Made by a program: the position numbers and the translations under genes. Positions 34,101-41,995 of a stretch of 64,000 nucleotides of DNA are shown here, piece by piece. The stretch is from Actinomycetes bacterium (GTDB lineage: Bacteria > Actinomycetota > Acidimicrobiia > Acidimicrobiales > Ilumatobacteraceae): NCBI GenBank assembly GCA_025356335.1, contig JANXUF010000125.1, forward strand, positions 1-64,000, written 5' to 3'. How positions within the stretch are numbered: position 1 is the stretch's first letter; every line of letters starts with the position of its first letter. The notes beneath the pieces were generated by a model. It had not been told where the DNA came from, searched no databases, and saw only the letters and a list, made by a program, of their open reading frames with translations.

Positions 34101-34441
34101 GCCGGCGTTTCGGCCGGACGGGTGTCGACGGCGGGGGCGGCCGCGAGCGGCGCCGGAGCAGCGGCCGCAGCTTCGGACGTCGCGGCCGGGTCGGTGGTGG
34201 CCTTCTTCGATGTGGTCTTCTTCGCTGCGCCGGCTTTGACCGGCTTCGGCTCTTCGGGCTGTTCCGCGCGGGTCAGCCCTTCTCGTTCCGCGCGGCGACG
34301 AACGCGGTCACCCTGTGCCTCCTGGATGCTGGAGGAATGGCTCTTCACATCGACGCCCATAGCAAGGGCGAGATCGAGCGTTTCTTTGTTCGTCATGCCG
34401 AGCTCTTTAGCGAGTTCGTGCAAGCGGATGTTTTTCGGCAC
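31109..34441 (-). CDS. infB: Translation initiation factor IF-2
   Basis: A 1110-aa IF-2 that brings initiator tRNA to the ribosome. The N-terminal IF2-N domain (PKNIRLHELAKELGMTNKE) is followed by about 450 residues of Ala/Thr/Pro then Gly/Pro/Arg repeats (GGPGGARPGFAGARPG units), then the GTPase domain with VMGHVDHGKTTLLDKI, DTPGHAAF and NKIDK, and the C-terminal tRNA-binding domains. GTG 34441 gives MPKNIRLHELAKELG, the family N-terminus. The 132-nt gap to ylxR has no other feature. rbfA does not follow infB. Confidence 0.96.
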   Translation of the reverse strand: MPKNIRLHELAKELGMTNKETLDLALAMGVDVKSHSSSIQEAQGDRVRRRAEREGLTRAEQPEEPKPVKAGAAKKTTSKKATTDPAATSEAAAAAPAPLAAAPAVDTRPAETPAPVVAQVPAAPAAARVAPDTSRTAVPPESSVTSASSVTSASPVTSASPVTPASSAPALPIRSNPAVTPTPSAAAVAPSAVAPSAAAVAPAPSTSTPAAAPAPPATRSGDGSQRPTATPPTTITSSTPAPLPRPPVAPSTRPVTAQEAAPAAAPTPAGGPTAPTAPSGGDSRFISSRSAPTPTPSAEQQRPAPTLPARALTPRPTTPPASAPQAPSTRPSPPASAQRPPLGATSSGGRPIPPPPGAARPMSASGRPIPPPPGGRGAPARPGGYAGAGGPAGRPAGPGGPRTGPGGAGARPGGPGAARPGFAGARPGGPGGPGGARPGFAGARPGGPGGPGAGPGGARPGGPGGGGPGGGGRPGGGGRPNGQRRAPKKGGRRRRRNMDDLQPTLHSNYSASGAPVPEGTLVVEKGSSSQEFAPKLNRTAADVVRFLFQNGEMVTATAALTDEQMELFALEIGADILLVEPGQQEEMELQALFNDDDDDDPDKQQFRPPVITVMGHVDHGKTTLLDKIRHANVVSGEAGGITQHIGAYKVKTDNGGEVTFIDTPGHAAFTKMRARGAQVTDIVVLMVAADDGVMPQTIEAINHARAADVPIVVALNKIDKDNADPQRVMAQLAEQLLVPESWGGDTIVVEMSAAQNLGVDDLLEQLVAVAELEELTANPEGRAKGIVLESNLDTGRGPVATVLVDKGTLRVGDPVVAGAAWGKVRALINDQGQQVKEAGPSTPVQVLGLSAVPQSGDEFRVAPNEKTARTVAEAREQRLRLAHQRGDARVQHGVKLESIFEQIQKGEIATLNLVLKADVHGSLEAVTESLRKLERDEVKLAFVQRGVGGITENDVMLASSSNATILGFNVRPDRKVRELAEAEHVEIRLYEIIYKLLEDIEKAMLGMLQPEYEEVVTGEAEVREIFRVPKLGGIAGCYVRSGVITRNSKVRFLREGTIIWKGTIQSLRRFKDDAREVREGFECGIGLSDFQDLKEGDLIETFEEREIARV

Positions 34442-34573
34442 CGAGCAGTTCAGCCTTTCATCGGTCTTCCATGCCTGGCTGCTACCCCTCGGCAGCAGCA
34501 CTTGTGGCATACAAGTCTTTCATGTTCCTCTTCGACGCTACGAAAGCGCCGGTTCGTACGACACCCTGCGGTG

Positions 34574-34861
34574 TCAGATTGTTCCGGTCGGCGCAAGCGC
34601 TTCCCGGATGGCGGTGTGCAGCAGTTCGATCTGATCGCTCTCGAGCGATGCGCGCCAGGCTCGCTGGAGAGCTCGCCGCCGTACGGCTTCATCGAGACAT
34701 CCGATCGAGGATCGACATATCCAGGCGCCCCTGCCGGCACTCCCACCATCGACGACCAGGTGGCCGTCGTGCTGAGTCAGCCGGACGAGTTGCGTGGCCG
34801 GCCGCTTGGCGCGACAGCCCACGCAGGTGCGCTCGGGTTCGTCAATCCTTGTCTTCGCCAC
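34574..34861 (-). CDS. ylxR: YlxR-family RNA-binding protein
   Basis: A 95-aa DUF448 protein with the family signature RTCVGCRAKRP near residues 11-21 and GRGAWICRSS near 43-52. YlxR sits between nusA and infB in many bacteria and modulates RNase P or nucleoid functions. GTG 34861 overlaps the nusA end by 20 nt; AGGAGG is only 3 nt upstream, so the start is slightly uncertain. Confidence 0.9.
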   Translation of the reverse strand: MAKTRIDEPERTCVGCRAKRPATQLVRLTQHDGHLVVDGGSAGRGAWICRSSIGCLDEAVRRRALQRAWRASLESDQIELLHTAIREALAPTGTI

Positions 34862-36116
34862 CGTCCTCCTCTGTCTCTGGTACCTCTGGTGTTGCGGGTG
34901 ATGGTGTGTCTGGAGGTGTGTCTGAAGGTGTGTCAGGTGTTGTGGCGGTGGTGTCCACTGCCGCTGCATCGCCTGCATCGCCTGCACCGACGTCGGCGGC
35001 GTCCTCGGGACCACCCTCCGCCCATTCGTGCTGGCTGAGGACCGAGCCGTCGGCAGCGTGCCATTCCATCTCCCCGGTCTCGGGGTTGGCAAGCCATTCG
35101 CCTTCTGCGTAGGCACCGCCGTCGGGGGCAACACCGTTTTCCTCGTCGTGCACCTGTGATTCACTCTTGATCTCGACGCGCAGACCGGTGAGGCGGGCGG
35201 CGAGGCGGGCGTTCTGGCCCTCCTTGCCGATCGCCAGCGACAACTGGAAGTCGGGGACGATGACGACGGCCGTGGCCTCCTCCTCGTAGATCCTGACTTC
35301 TTTGACCTTGGCCGGTGACAGCGCCTTGGCAACGAAATCGGCCAGATCCTCGCTGAACGGGACGATGTCGATCTTCTCGCCGCGCAACTCGTTGACGACC
35401 ATGCGGACGCGTGCGCCGCGAGCACCGACACAGGCGCCGACGGGGTCGACGTTGTGGTCGTTGGACCACACGGCGATCTTCGTGCGGTGCCCTGGTTCAC
35501 GGGCGCATGCCTTGATCTCGACGACACCGTCGGCGATCTCCGGGACCTCGAGCTCGAACAACCGCTTGATCAGGCCAGGGTGGGTGCGGGAGACGACGAT
35601 CTGCGGGCCCTTGGCGGTCTTGCGGACTTCGACGATGTAGGCCTTGAGGCGGTCGCCAGGCTGTGGACGGTCGAAGCTGACCTGTTCCGCCTGCGGCAGC
35701 AGCGCCTCGACCTTGCCGAGATCGAGCAGCGTATAGCGGCTGTCTGTCTGCTGGATGATGCCGGTGACGATGTCGCCCTCGCGGTTGGCGTATTCCTCGA
35801 ACTTGCGATCGCGTTCGGCCTCGCGGATGCGCTGGTTGAGCACCTGGCGGAACGTCTGGGCGGCGATGCGGCCCATGTCGTCAGGGGTGTCATCGCGTGC
35901 GTTGACCCAGTTGCCGTCTTCGTCGATGTCATAGGCGATGATGCGGATGTCCATCGTCCCGGCGTCGATCTGGACTTCTGCCTCGTCAGCAGCTCCAGAG
36001 CGGCGCTTGTAGGCGCTGACCAGGGCATCGGCGAGCACCTGGAGCAGCGTCTCGACCGAGATGCCCTTGTCAGCGGCGAGCATGCGTACCGCTTCGGCCA
36101 TGTCGAGGTTGCTCAT
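34842..36116 (-). CDS. nusA: Transcription termination/antitermination protein NusA
   Basis: A 424-aa NusA: N-terminal RNA-polymerase-binding domain, S1 domain (GDIVTGIIQQTDSRYTLLDLG), KH1 and KH2 (DPVGACVGARGARV; LAIGKEGQNARLAARLTG). The C-terminal 75 residues are acidic and Thr/Pro-rich, ending EVPETEEDGGEDKD. ATG 36116 overlaps the rimP stop by 4 nt (ATGA). Confidence 0.96.
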   Translation of the reverse strand: MSNLDMAEAVRMLAADKGISVETLLQVLADALVSAYKRRSGAADEAEVQIDAGTMDIRIIAYDIDEDGNWVNARDDTPDDMGRIAAQTFRQVLNQRIREAERDRKFEEYANREGDIVTGIIQQTDSRYTLLDLGKVEALLPQAEQVSFDRPQPGDRLKAYIVEVRKTAKGPQIVVSRTHPGLIKRLFELEVPEIADGVVEIKACAREPGHRTKIAVWSNDHNVDPVGACVGARGARVRMVVNELRGEKIDIVPFSEDLADFVAKALSPAKVKEVRIYEEEATAVVIVPDFQLSLAIGKEGQNARLAARLTGLRVEIKSESQVHDEENGVAPDGGAYAEGEWLANPETGEMEWHAADGSVLSQHEWAEGGPEDAADVGAGDAGDAAAVDTTATTPDTPSDTPPDTPSPATPEVPETEEDGGEDKD

Positions 36117-36772
36117 GTGGCCAACTCCTTTTCGTAGTTCATCTCGGAGTCCCCGGTGACGCGGGACTGCTCGGGGACAGGTTCTGGATCGATCTCGTCC
36201 GACGACCTGCTGTTCGGACGCGACGCGGCTCGACCGGCTGGTGTCCGATCTGCTGTGGCGGATTTCTTCTTGGACGTCTTTGCGCTCGTCGGCTTGCCGG
36301 GTTTCGGTGTCGGACCCCACACGAAGACGGTCTTGGCGCGTTCGATGAGGCCGTATCGAACCGTGCGACTGGCACCGTCGGTGTCGACCGTGATGGTGTC
36401 ACCGTCAGCTGCACTTAGCGTGCCGTGGAGACGCCGGTCACCTTCAGCGCCGGCGATCAAGCGGATGGCGACGTCCTTGCCGATCGAACGCTGATAGTGC
36501 TGTGGCGTCCGCAGTGTCCGCTCGAGGCCAGGGCTGGTGACTTCGATGGCCACGTTCGGGAATTCCGGTTCCGCATGTTCGAGTTCACGGTTGATCAGAC
36601 GAGTCGCCAGCGACAGTTCGTCGAGATTGACATTGCCTTCTCCGACCGGTTTGTCGAATGTGAAGCGAAGGACTCCACCGGCGAATTCGCAATCCCAGGT
36701 ATCGAGATGCAGGTCGGCGAGGATCGAGGCGATCAACTTTGTGGCGCGCTCTGCCACGGGGCTGTCGGTCAT
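36113..36772 (-). CDS. rimP: Ribosome maturation factor RimP
   Basis: A 219-aa 30S maturation factor. NVNLDELSLATRLINREL and VEVTSPG-like IEVTSPGLERTL are the family core. After about residue 150 it carries a 65-residue extension rich in Lys, Ser, Thr and Pro (TSAKTSKKKSATAD) not present in short RimP proteins. ATG 36772 follows GGAG at 6 nt and heads rimP-nusA-ylxR-infB. Confidence 0.93.
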   Translation of the reverse strand: MTDSPVAERATKLIASILADLHLDTWDCEFAGGVLRFTFDKPVGEGNVNLDELSLATRLINRELEHAEPEFPNVAIEVTSPGLERTLRTPQHYQRSIGKDVAIRLIAGAEGDRRLHGTLSAADGDTITVDTDGASRTVRYGLIERAKTVFVWGPTPKPGKPTSAKTSKKKSATADRTPAGRAASRPNSRSSDEIDPEPVPEQSRVTGDSEMNYEKELAT

Positions 36773-36845
36773 CTCAACTCCTCTCGTCGACTTCGTACTC
36801 GGAAACACGGCACTCTGCCAGGAACTTCACTCGTAGAACAGAAAT

Positions 36846-36869
36846 GGCGTGGGTCGTTCGACCCACGCC
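36846..36869 (-). terminator. Terminator hairpin downstream of proS
   Basis: A perfect 10-bp stem (GGCGTGGGTC with GACCCACGCC) and 4-nt loop, followed on the minus strand by ATTTCTG. It lies 90 nt after the proS stop and before the rimP operon, so it separates the two units. Confidence 0.75.
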
Positions 36870-36959
36870 TTGTCGTACGGGTCGAACGTCAAAGTGCCCT
36901 GCGAGTATAGCGGGACCTCGTGACGCCCGGTCAGGGTGCTGCGGATCCGTCGGTTGTCG

Positions 36960-38681
36960 TCAGGACGAGCCCAACAGGGCGACGATCTCGGTGAGCAGGA
37001 CGTCATTGCGTTCGCCTGTCAGCCGGTTGCGAAGCTCGACCTTCCCCTCGACGAGACCGCGGCCGACGACGACGATCGTCGGCATCCCGAGCAGCTCTGC
37101 GTCTTTGAATTTGACGCCGGCCTGGGCAGTGGTGCGGTCGTCGACGAGCACCGACACGCCGGCGGCTTCGAGCTCGTCGGCCAACTGCAGCGCTGCGGCA
37201 ATGTGATCAGCCTTGCCGGCGGCGACGATGTGGACCTGGAACGGGGCGACTGAGGCGGGCCACCGCAGGCCGAGTTCGTCATGGGTCTGCTCAGCGATGA
37301 CGGCGACGGCACGTGTGACACCGATGCCATAGGAACCCATCGTGATGCGGATCGGCTTACCGTCGGCCCCGAGTGCGTCGAGGCCGAAGGCATCGGCATA
37401 TTTGCGGCCGAGTTGGAAGATGTGCCCGACTTCGACAGCACGGTCGAGGTGCATGGGTGACCCGCAGCGTGGACACGGGTCGCCGTCGGCGATGGTGGCG
37501 ACGGACACGTACCGGTCGACGACGAAGTCACGGCCGACGACTGCATCGACGACGTGGTGTTCGTACTCGTTGGCACCAGTCACCCAGTTGCTGTTCGGCG
37601 CAACACGGGGATCCGCGAGCACGATCACGCCGGCTTCCTGCATCCCGAGCGCTGACACGTATCCCTTGACGAAATCGGGTCGGGCGGCAAAGTCTGCTTC
37701 GTCGAACGCAGTCACCTCACCAGGAGCGACGGCGCTGGCCAGGCGTTCCTCGTCGATTTCTCGGTCGCCGGGGACGAGCACCATGACCGGCTTGGCGTCG
37801 ACCTTGAAGAGGATGTTCTTCAACAGCTTCGAGGCGTCCGTGTCCATCCCGTGGTCGCGGTTGAGCGTCTCGACGAGCGCGCCGATACCGGGCGAATCAG
37901 GTGTGTGCAGGTTGCGCATCGGCGGATGGGTGGCGTCGGGATCGGGTTGCTCGACGCGCACTTCGACCGCCTCGACGTTCGCCGCGTAGTCGCAGTTCGA
38001 ACACGTCACGAACGTGTCCTCGCCGACCGGGGTCGGCGCGAGGAATTCCTCGCTCTGCGAGCCCCCCATCGCTCCGGAAATCGCCGCAACGATGCGGTAG
38101 TCGATGCCGAGGCGCTCGAACGTCTTGATGTATGCCTGGCGGTGCAGGTCGTAGCTGTGCTGCTGCCCGGCGTCGTCGAGATCGAACGAGTAGGAGTCCT
38201 TCATGACGAATTCGCGCCCGCGCATGATGCCTGACCGCGGCCGGGCCTCGTCGCGATACTTCGTCTGCACTTGATACAGCATCACGGGATAGTCGCGGTA
38301 CGAGGCGTACTCCCCCTTGACGAGCAGCGTGAACATCTCCTCGTGCGTCGGCGCCAACAGATAGTCGTTCCCGCGCCGGTCCTTGAGGCGCATCAGCAGG
38401 TCGCCGTACTCGTCCCACCGTCCGGTCTGCTGGTACGGAGCGGCCGGCAGCAGCGCCGGGAAGAGGACCTCCTGGGAGCCGATGGCATTCATCTCCTCCC
38501 GGATGATGGTCGCCACGCGCTCGACGATCTTCACGCCGAGTGGCAACAGCGTGTAGATGCCCGGGGCTACGCGACGAACGTACCCGGCGCGCACGAGCAG
38601 CCGATGGCTCGGAACCTCGGCGTCGGCAGGGTCGTCGCGCAGCGTTCGCAGAAACATCGTCGACATCCGGGTCGGCAACAT
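36960..38681 (-). CDS. proS: Prolyl-tRNA synthetase, bacterial type
   Basis: A 573-aa class II synthetase. Motif 2 region TKYRDEARPRSGIMRGREFVMKD, LAPTHEEMFT, the editing insertion with YCSNCDYAANVE-like TCSNCDYAANVEA and YEHHVVDAVVGRDF, and motif 3 SYGIGVTRAVAVIAEQ are intact. ATG 38681 follows AAGGAG at 4 nt. Its length is typical of the long bacterial form with the INS editing domain. Confidence 0.97.
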   Translation of the reverse strand: MLPTRMSTMFLRTLRDDPADAEVPSHRLLVRAGYVRRVAPGIYTLLPLGVKIVERVATIIREEMNAIGSQEVLFPALLPAAPYQQTGRWDEYGDLLMRLKDRRGNDYLLAPTHEEMFTLLVKGEYASYRDYPVMLYQVQTKYRDEARPRSGIMRGREFVMKDSYSFDLDDAGQQHSYDLHRQAYIKTFERLGIDYRIVAAISGAMGGSQSEEFLAPTPVGEDTFVTCSNCDYAANVEAVEVRVEQPDPDATHPPMRNLHTPDSPGIGALVETLNRDHGMDTDASKLLKNILFKVDAKPVMVLVPGDREIDEERLASAVAPGEVTAFDEADFAARPDFVKGYVSALGMQEAGVIVLADPRVAPNSNWVTGANEYEHHVVDAVVGRDFVVDRYVSVATIADGDPCPRCGSPMHLDRAVEVGHIFQLGRKYADAFGLDALGADGKPIRITMGSYGIGVTRAVAVIAEQTHDELGLRWPASVAPFQVHIVAAGKADHIAAALQLADELEAAGVSVLVDDRTTAQAGVKFKDAELLGMPTIVVVGRGLVEGKVELRNRLTGERNDVLLTEIVALLGSS

Positions 38682-38808
38682 CGGCTCCTTCGGTTCGGTC
38701 CGCGCCGACCACGCAGTTCACGGCGAGGTCGGAGCGGCACAGTTCGGGTCAGATCTGGTGAGCGACGATCGTACCGCTTCGTCGTCGCTCGGCTCCCGAG
38801 GGTTTGTC

Positions 38809-38850
38809 GTGGGGCACGACGTGGGGCACGACGTGGGGCACGACGCGGGG
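38809..38850. repeat. 12-bp tandem repeat upstream of manA
   Basis: Three exact copies of GTGGGGCACGAC (38809-38844) plus a partial copy, in the 208-nt divergent spacer between proS and manA (38682-38889). No other element besides the manA -10 box is seen there. Confidence 0.85.
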
Positions 38851-38878
38851 CGAGCCGCTCGGGTCCGCAAGCACGCCA

Positions 38879-38884
38879 TACTTT
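38879..38884 (+). promoter_or_regulatory. -10 box, leaderless manA start
   Basis: TACTTT lies 5 nt before ATG 38890, close to the spacing of other leaderless starts in this window. Confidence 0.35.
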
Positions 38885-38889
38885 GAGCG

Positions 38890-39873
38890 ATGTTGGAGAT
38901 GCGCGGCGTTGTGCGGCACTACGAGTGGGGTTCGCCGACCGCCATCCCAGCGCTGCTCGGCGTCGAACCCGATGGCACTCCGTGGGCCGAACTGTGGTTC
39001 GGGGACCTTCCGTCCGCCCCGATGTCGGTGCGCCTCGGCGATCGGGGTTGGGTCCAACAGCGCGCAGGCACGCTGCCCTACCTCGCAAAACTGCTCGCCG
39101 CCGACAAGCCCCTCTCACTGCAGACGCATCCGACCACCGAACACGCCGAGGCCGGCTTCGCCCGTGAAAACGCCGCGGGCATCGGCATCGACGCGCCGGA
39201 ACGCGTCTACCGCGATGCGTCTGCCAAGCCGGAGATCATGATCGCCACGTCGCCGTTCGAGGCGCTCTGCGGATTTCGTCCTGTCGAACAGACCATCTCG
39301 CTGCTCGAATCGTTCGGTGCGACCGGATTTGCCGGGCAACTACAGCGAGACGGTTTGCGTTCGACGTTCGAAGCCGTCATGCGTTCGCCCGTCGACCACT
39401 CCGTACTGTCGGCCTGTGCCGGGGCGTGGCGTCCCGAAGCGGCGTGGGCCGCACGGCTCGGTGAGCAGTATCCGGGTGACCCTGCGGCCGTCGCCACACT
39501 GCTGCTGAACTATGTCGAACTGCAGCCGGGAGAGGCCATCTATCTGGCCGCCGGCAACATCCACGCGTACCTCCGGGGAGTCGGCATCGAGGTCATGGGT
39601 CCGTCCGACAATGTCGTGCGATGCGGTCTGACCGCCAAGCACGTCGACATCGAAGAGATGATGTCGAACGTCGACTTCTCGCCGTTGGCCGACACACGTG
39701 TACCGCTGATCGACGGTGCGTTCCTGACCCCTGGTGCACCGTTCGCGGTCGGTCGACGGGCCGGCGACGCAACCACCGGTGCCCAGGCGACCCCATTCGA
39801 ATCCTGGTTCATCCAACCGGACTGCATGCAGTTCGACCTCGACGGAACGGTCTACACCGTCTCACCTGCATGA
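38890..39873 (+). CDS. manA: Mannose-6-phosphate isomerase, class I (short form)
   Basis: A 327-aa Zn cupin enzyme interconverting fructose-6-P and mannose-6-P. Zn ligands are visible in SLQTHP (Gln, His), KPEIMIA (Glu) and GNIHAYL (His); GLTAKHVD supplies the substrate Lys/Arg region. About 60 residues shorter than typical ManA, because the protein ends soon after FDLDGTVYTV where the last cupin half would continue. The stop lies in intact coding sequence, so this looks like a natural short form. Confidence 0.9.
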   Translation: MLEMRGVVRHYEWGSPTAIPALLGVEPDGTPWAELWFGDLPSAPMSVRLGDRGWVQQRAGTLPYLAKLLAADKPLSLQTHPTTEHAEAGFARENAAGIGIDAPERVYRDASAKPEIMIATSPFEALCGFRPVEQTISLLESFGATGFAGQLQRDGLRSTFEAVMRSPVDHSVLSACAGAWRPEAAWAARLGEQYPGDPAAVATLLLNYVELQPGEAIYLAAGNIHAYLRGVGIEVMGPSDNVVRCGLTAKHVDIEEMMSNVDFSPLADTRVPLIDGAFLTPGAPFAVGRRAGDATTGAQATPFESWFIQPDCMQFDLDGTVYTVSPA

Positions 39874-39915
39874 GGTTGTAACGCGCCGACTGTCACAGCC
39901 CAGCGCCGTACCCCT

Positions 39916-40692
39916 TCAGAGGCGGGCTGCGGCCGCCAGTGCCAGCTCGAGGAGACGAACCCGTGCGCTCGGCTGCGTCTGCCAGTCTCGGTGATCCCAC
40001 TCCTCGGCACTGACATCGTCCCCGGCATACAGCAGCTGCCCATAGACCGCATGGCGAAATGCGGCGACGGCGAACATTGCAGATGCCTCCATCTCGACGG
40101 TGATGCATCCCTGGGCGGCTCGTCTGGCGACTCGTGCAGGGGTCTCCCGGTAGTAGCCGTCCGTCGTCCACGTCGTCCCGTGATCGAACGGGATGCCGGC
40201 TTCGCCAAGAACTGCGCCGATTGCCTCCAACGCCAGTGGATGCGGCCCCACCGCGACGCCGGCAGGGACGTAGTGGTAGCTCGTTCCCTCGTCACGCACT
40301 GCGCCCGTCGGTACGATGACATGTCCGACGTCGAAACCGCTGCGGACGATGCCGGCACCTCCGCACCCGATGATCTTCGTGGCGCCGCAGGCGATCAGCG
40401 CCTCGAGTGCGCCGACCGCTGCTGGGGCACCGACGGGCGCAAGGACGAGCGCCATCTGACTGCCGGCGCGCTCGACGACGTAGATCGGGTGGTCGCCGTG
40501 CTCGTAGCCGACGTGATGAACCGGTTCGTGGTGCAGCGCCTGCTCAGCGACCAGCTCCCCGAACCACGTGATGACCGCCCTGTCGGGGAACGCGGCGAGC
40601 GAACGCGGCCGTCGAGGGTTGATCAGTGCATGCTCGTCTGCATCGAACTCGAGGAGGGGAATGTCGTTCGGAATCAGTCCGTCGCCGGTCAC
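39916..40692 (-). CDS. Nucleoside phosphorylase (PNP/UDP family)
   Basis: A 258-aa phosphorylase releasing base and ribose-1-phosphate. GCGGAGIVRSG (phosphate/base loop), DEGTSYHYVPAG and VEMEASAMFAVAAF (ribose-binding Glu-Met-Glu) identify the uridine/purine phosphorylase family; purine versus uridine preference is not decided. It starts 10 nt downstream of ispG and probably shares its transcript. Confidence 0.88.
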   Translation of the reverse strand: MTGDGLIPNDIPLLEFDADEHALINPRRPRSLAAFPDRAVITWFGELVAEQALHHEPVHHVGYEHGDHPIYVVERAGSQMALVLAPVGAPAAVGALEALIACGATKIIGCGGAGIVRSGFDVGHVIVPTGAVRDEGTSYHYVPAGVAVGPHPLALEAIGAVLGEAGIPFDHGTTWTTDGYYRETPARVARRAAQGCITVEMEASAMFAVAAFRHAVYGQLLYAGDDVSAEEWDHRDWQTQPSARVRLLELALAAAARL

Positions 40693-40702
40693 GAGGGCGA
40701 TT

Positions 40703-41923
40703 TCAGCGTTCGTTGCGCCTGCGGATCTCGACGATCCGTTCCGTCGAATGATTGGCGTCTTCGCCCTTGTCGGACATCAACGCCTTACGGTCGCGTTCGG
40801 CCTCCCGTTCGGCGATCGCCGTGTCGACTCGGGCGACGGCAGCTTCTGAACCGTGTTCGTTGATGTATTCAGCCCACTCGACGAGCGCTTCGACCATGTC
40901 CGCCTCGGGGACGACGGCGACGCTGCGACCCTTGACGAACAGGTGCCCGCGCTTGTTACCGGCAGCGATACCGAGGTCGGCTTCGCGAGCCTCACCCGGT
41001 CCGTTGACGACACAGCCCATCACGGCGACCTGCAGCGGGATCTTGCGATCCCCGAAGGCCTTCATCGCCCGGTTGGCAACATCGATCACGTCGATCTCGG
41101 CGCGGCCGCAGCTCGGACAGGCGATGAGGTCGATGTTCTTGCGTTCGCGAAGACCGAGCGCTTCGAGCAGTTGCCGCCCCGCCTTGGCTTCCTCGACGGG
41201 GTCTGCCGTCAGCGAGTAGCGGATCGTGTCGCCGATGCCTTCGAGCAGCAGCGTGGCGATACCGGCTGTCGCCTTCAGCAGGCCGTTCGGCAGCGGGCCG
41301 GCCTCGGTGACGCCGAGGTGCAGCGGCACGTCCGTGACCTCGCTCAGTTGCCGGTACGCCTCGACCATCAGCGGAACGTTCGAGGCCTTGACGGAGATCT
41401 TCATCAGGTCGAAGTCGACCTCATGGAAGTAGGCCATCTCCCGTTGCGCCGACTCGACCATCGCCTCGGGGGTGATGCCTCCGTACTTCTTGTACAGCGC
41501 CGGGTCGAGCGAACCGCCGTTGACGCCGATGCGGATCGGGATCTGACGATCTCGTGCTTCGGAAGCGACCGCCTTGATGTGCTCAGGACTGCGGATGTTG
41601 CCGGGATTGAGCCGCAGGCCTTGGACGCCGGCCTCCATCGCCGCCAAGGCCATCTTGTACTGATGATGGATGTCAGCGATGATCGGGACGGGCGAGCGCG
41701 GCACGATCTGGGCGAGGCCTTCTGCCGCCTCGATCTCGTTACACGTGCAACGGACGATGTCGCAACCAGCAGCGGCGAGCGCGTAGATCTGCTGCAGGGT
41801 GCCTTCGACGTCGGCCGTCTTCGTGATCGTCATCGATTGCACGCTGATCGGCGCGCCACCGCCGATGAGCACCTTGCCCACAGAGATCTGGCGAGTAGGG
41901 CGGCGAACGGTCAGCGACGTCAC
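40703..41923 (-). CDS. ispG: 4-hydroxy-3-methylbut-2-enyl-diphosphate synthase
   Basis: A 406-aa [4Fe-4S] enzyme of the MEP isoprenoid pathway. VQSMTITKTADVEGT at the N-terminus, ADIHHQYKMA, LNPGNI, and C-terminal cluster ligands in CPSCGR and MGCVVNGPGEA are present. GTG 41923 is preceded by TAGCCT at 6 nt, indicating a leaderless mRNA separate from rseP. The last 35 residues are charged. Confidence 0.96.
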   Translation of the reverse strand: MTSLTVRRPTRQISVGKVLIGGGAPISVQSMTITKTADVEGTLQQIYALAAAGCDIVRCTCNEIEAAEGLAQIVPRSPVPIIADIHHQYKMALAAMEAGVQGLRLNPGNIRSPEHIKAVASEARDRQIPIRIGVNGGSLDPALYKKYGGITPEAMVESAQREMAYFHEVDFDLMKISVKASNVPLMVEAYRQLSEVTDVPLHLGVTEAGPLPNGLLKATAGIATLLLEGIGDTIRYSLTADPVEEAKAGRQLLEALGLRERKNIDLIACPSCGRAEIDVIDVANRAMKAFGDRKIPLQVAVMGCVVNGPGEAREADLGIAAGNKRGHLFVKGRSVAVVPEADMVEALVEWAEYINEHGSEAAVARVDTAIAEREAERDRKALMSDKGEDANHSTERIVEIRRRNER

Positions 41924-41929
41924 ACGATC

Positions 41930-41935
41930 AGGCTA
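41930..41935 (-). promoter_or_regulatory. -10 box, leaderless ispG start
   Basis: TAGCCT on the minus strand, 6 nt before GTG 41923; the gap 41924-41995 has no ribosome binding site. Confidence 0.45.
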
Positions 41936-41995
41936 GTGAGCCGTTTCGGCGTCACGCCGCCGAACCATCGTTTGTTCACTTCCGCGAGCGGGGTG

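Noticed and set aside
32333..35038. Very long + strand frame opposite infB, ylxR and nusA
   Set aside because: Composition reflects the complement of the Gly/Pro-rich IF-2 region; no start signal or motif.
38809..38850. Possible CRISPR-like array
   Set aside because: Repeats are 12 bp and directly adjacent, with no spacers or cas genes; same applies to the 15-, 21- and 26-bp repeats.
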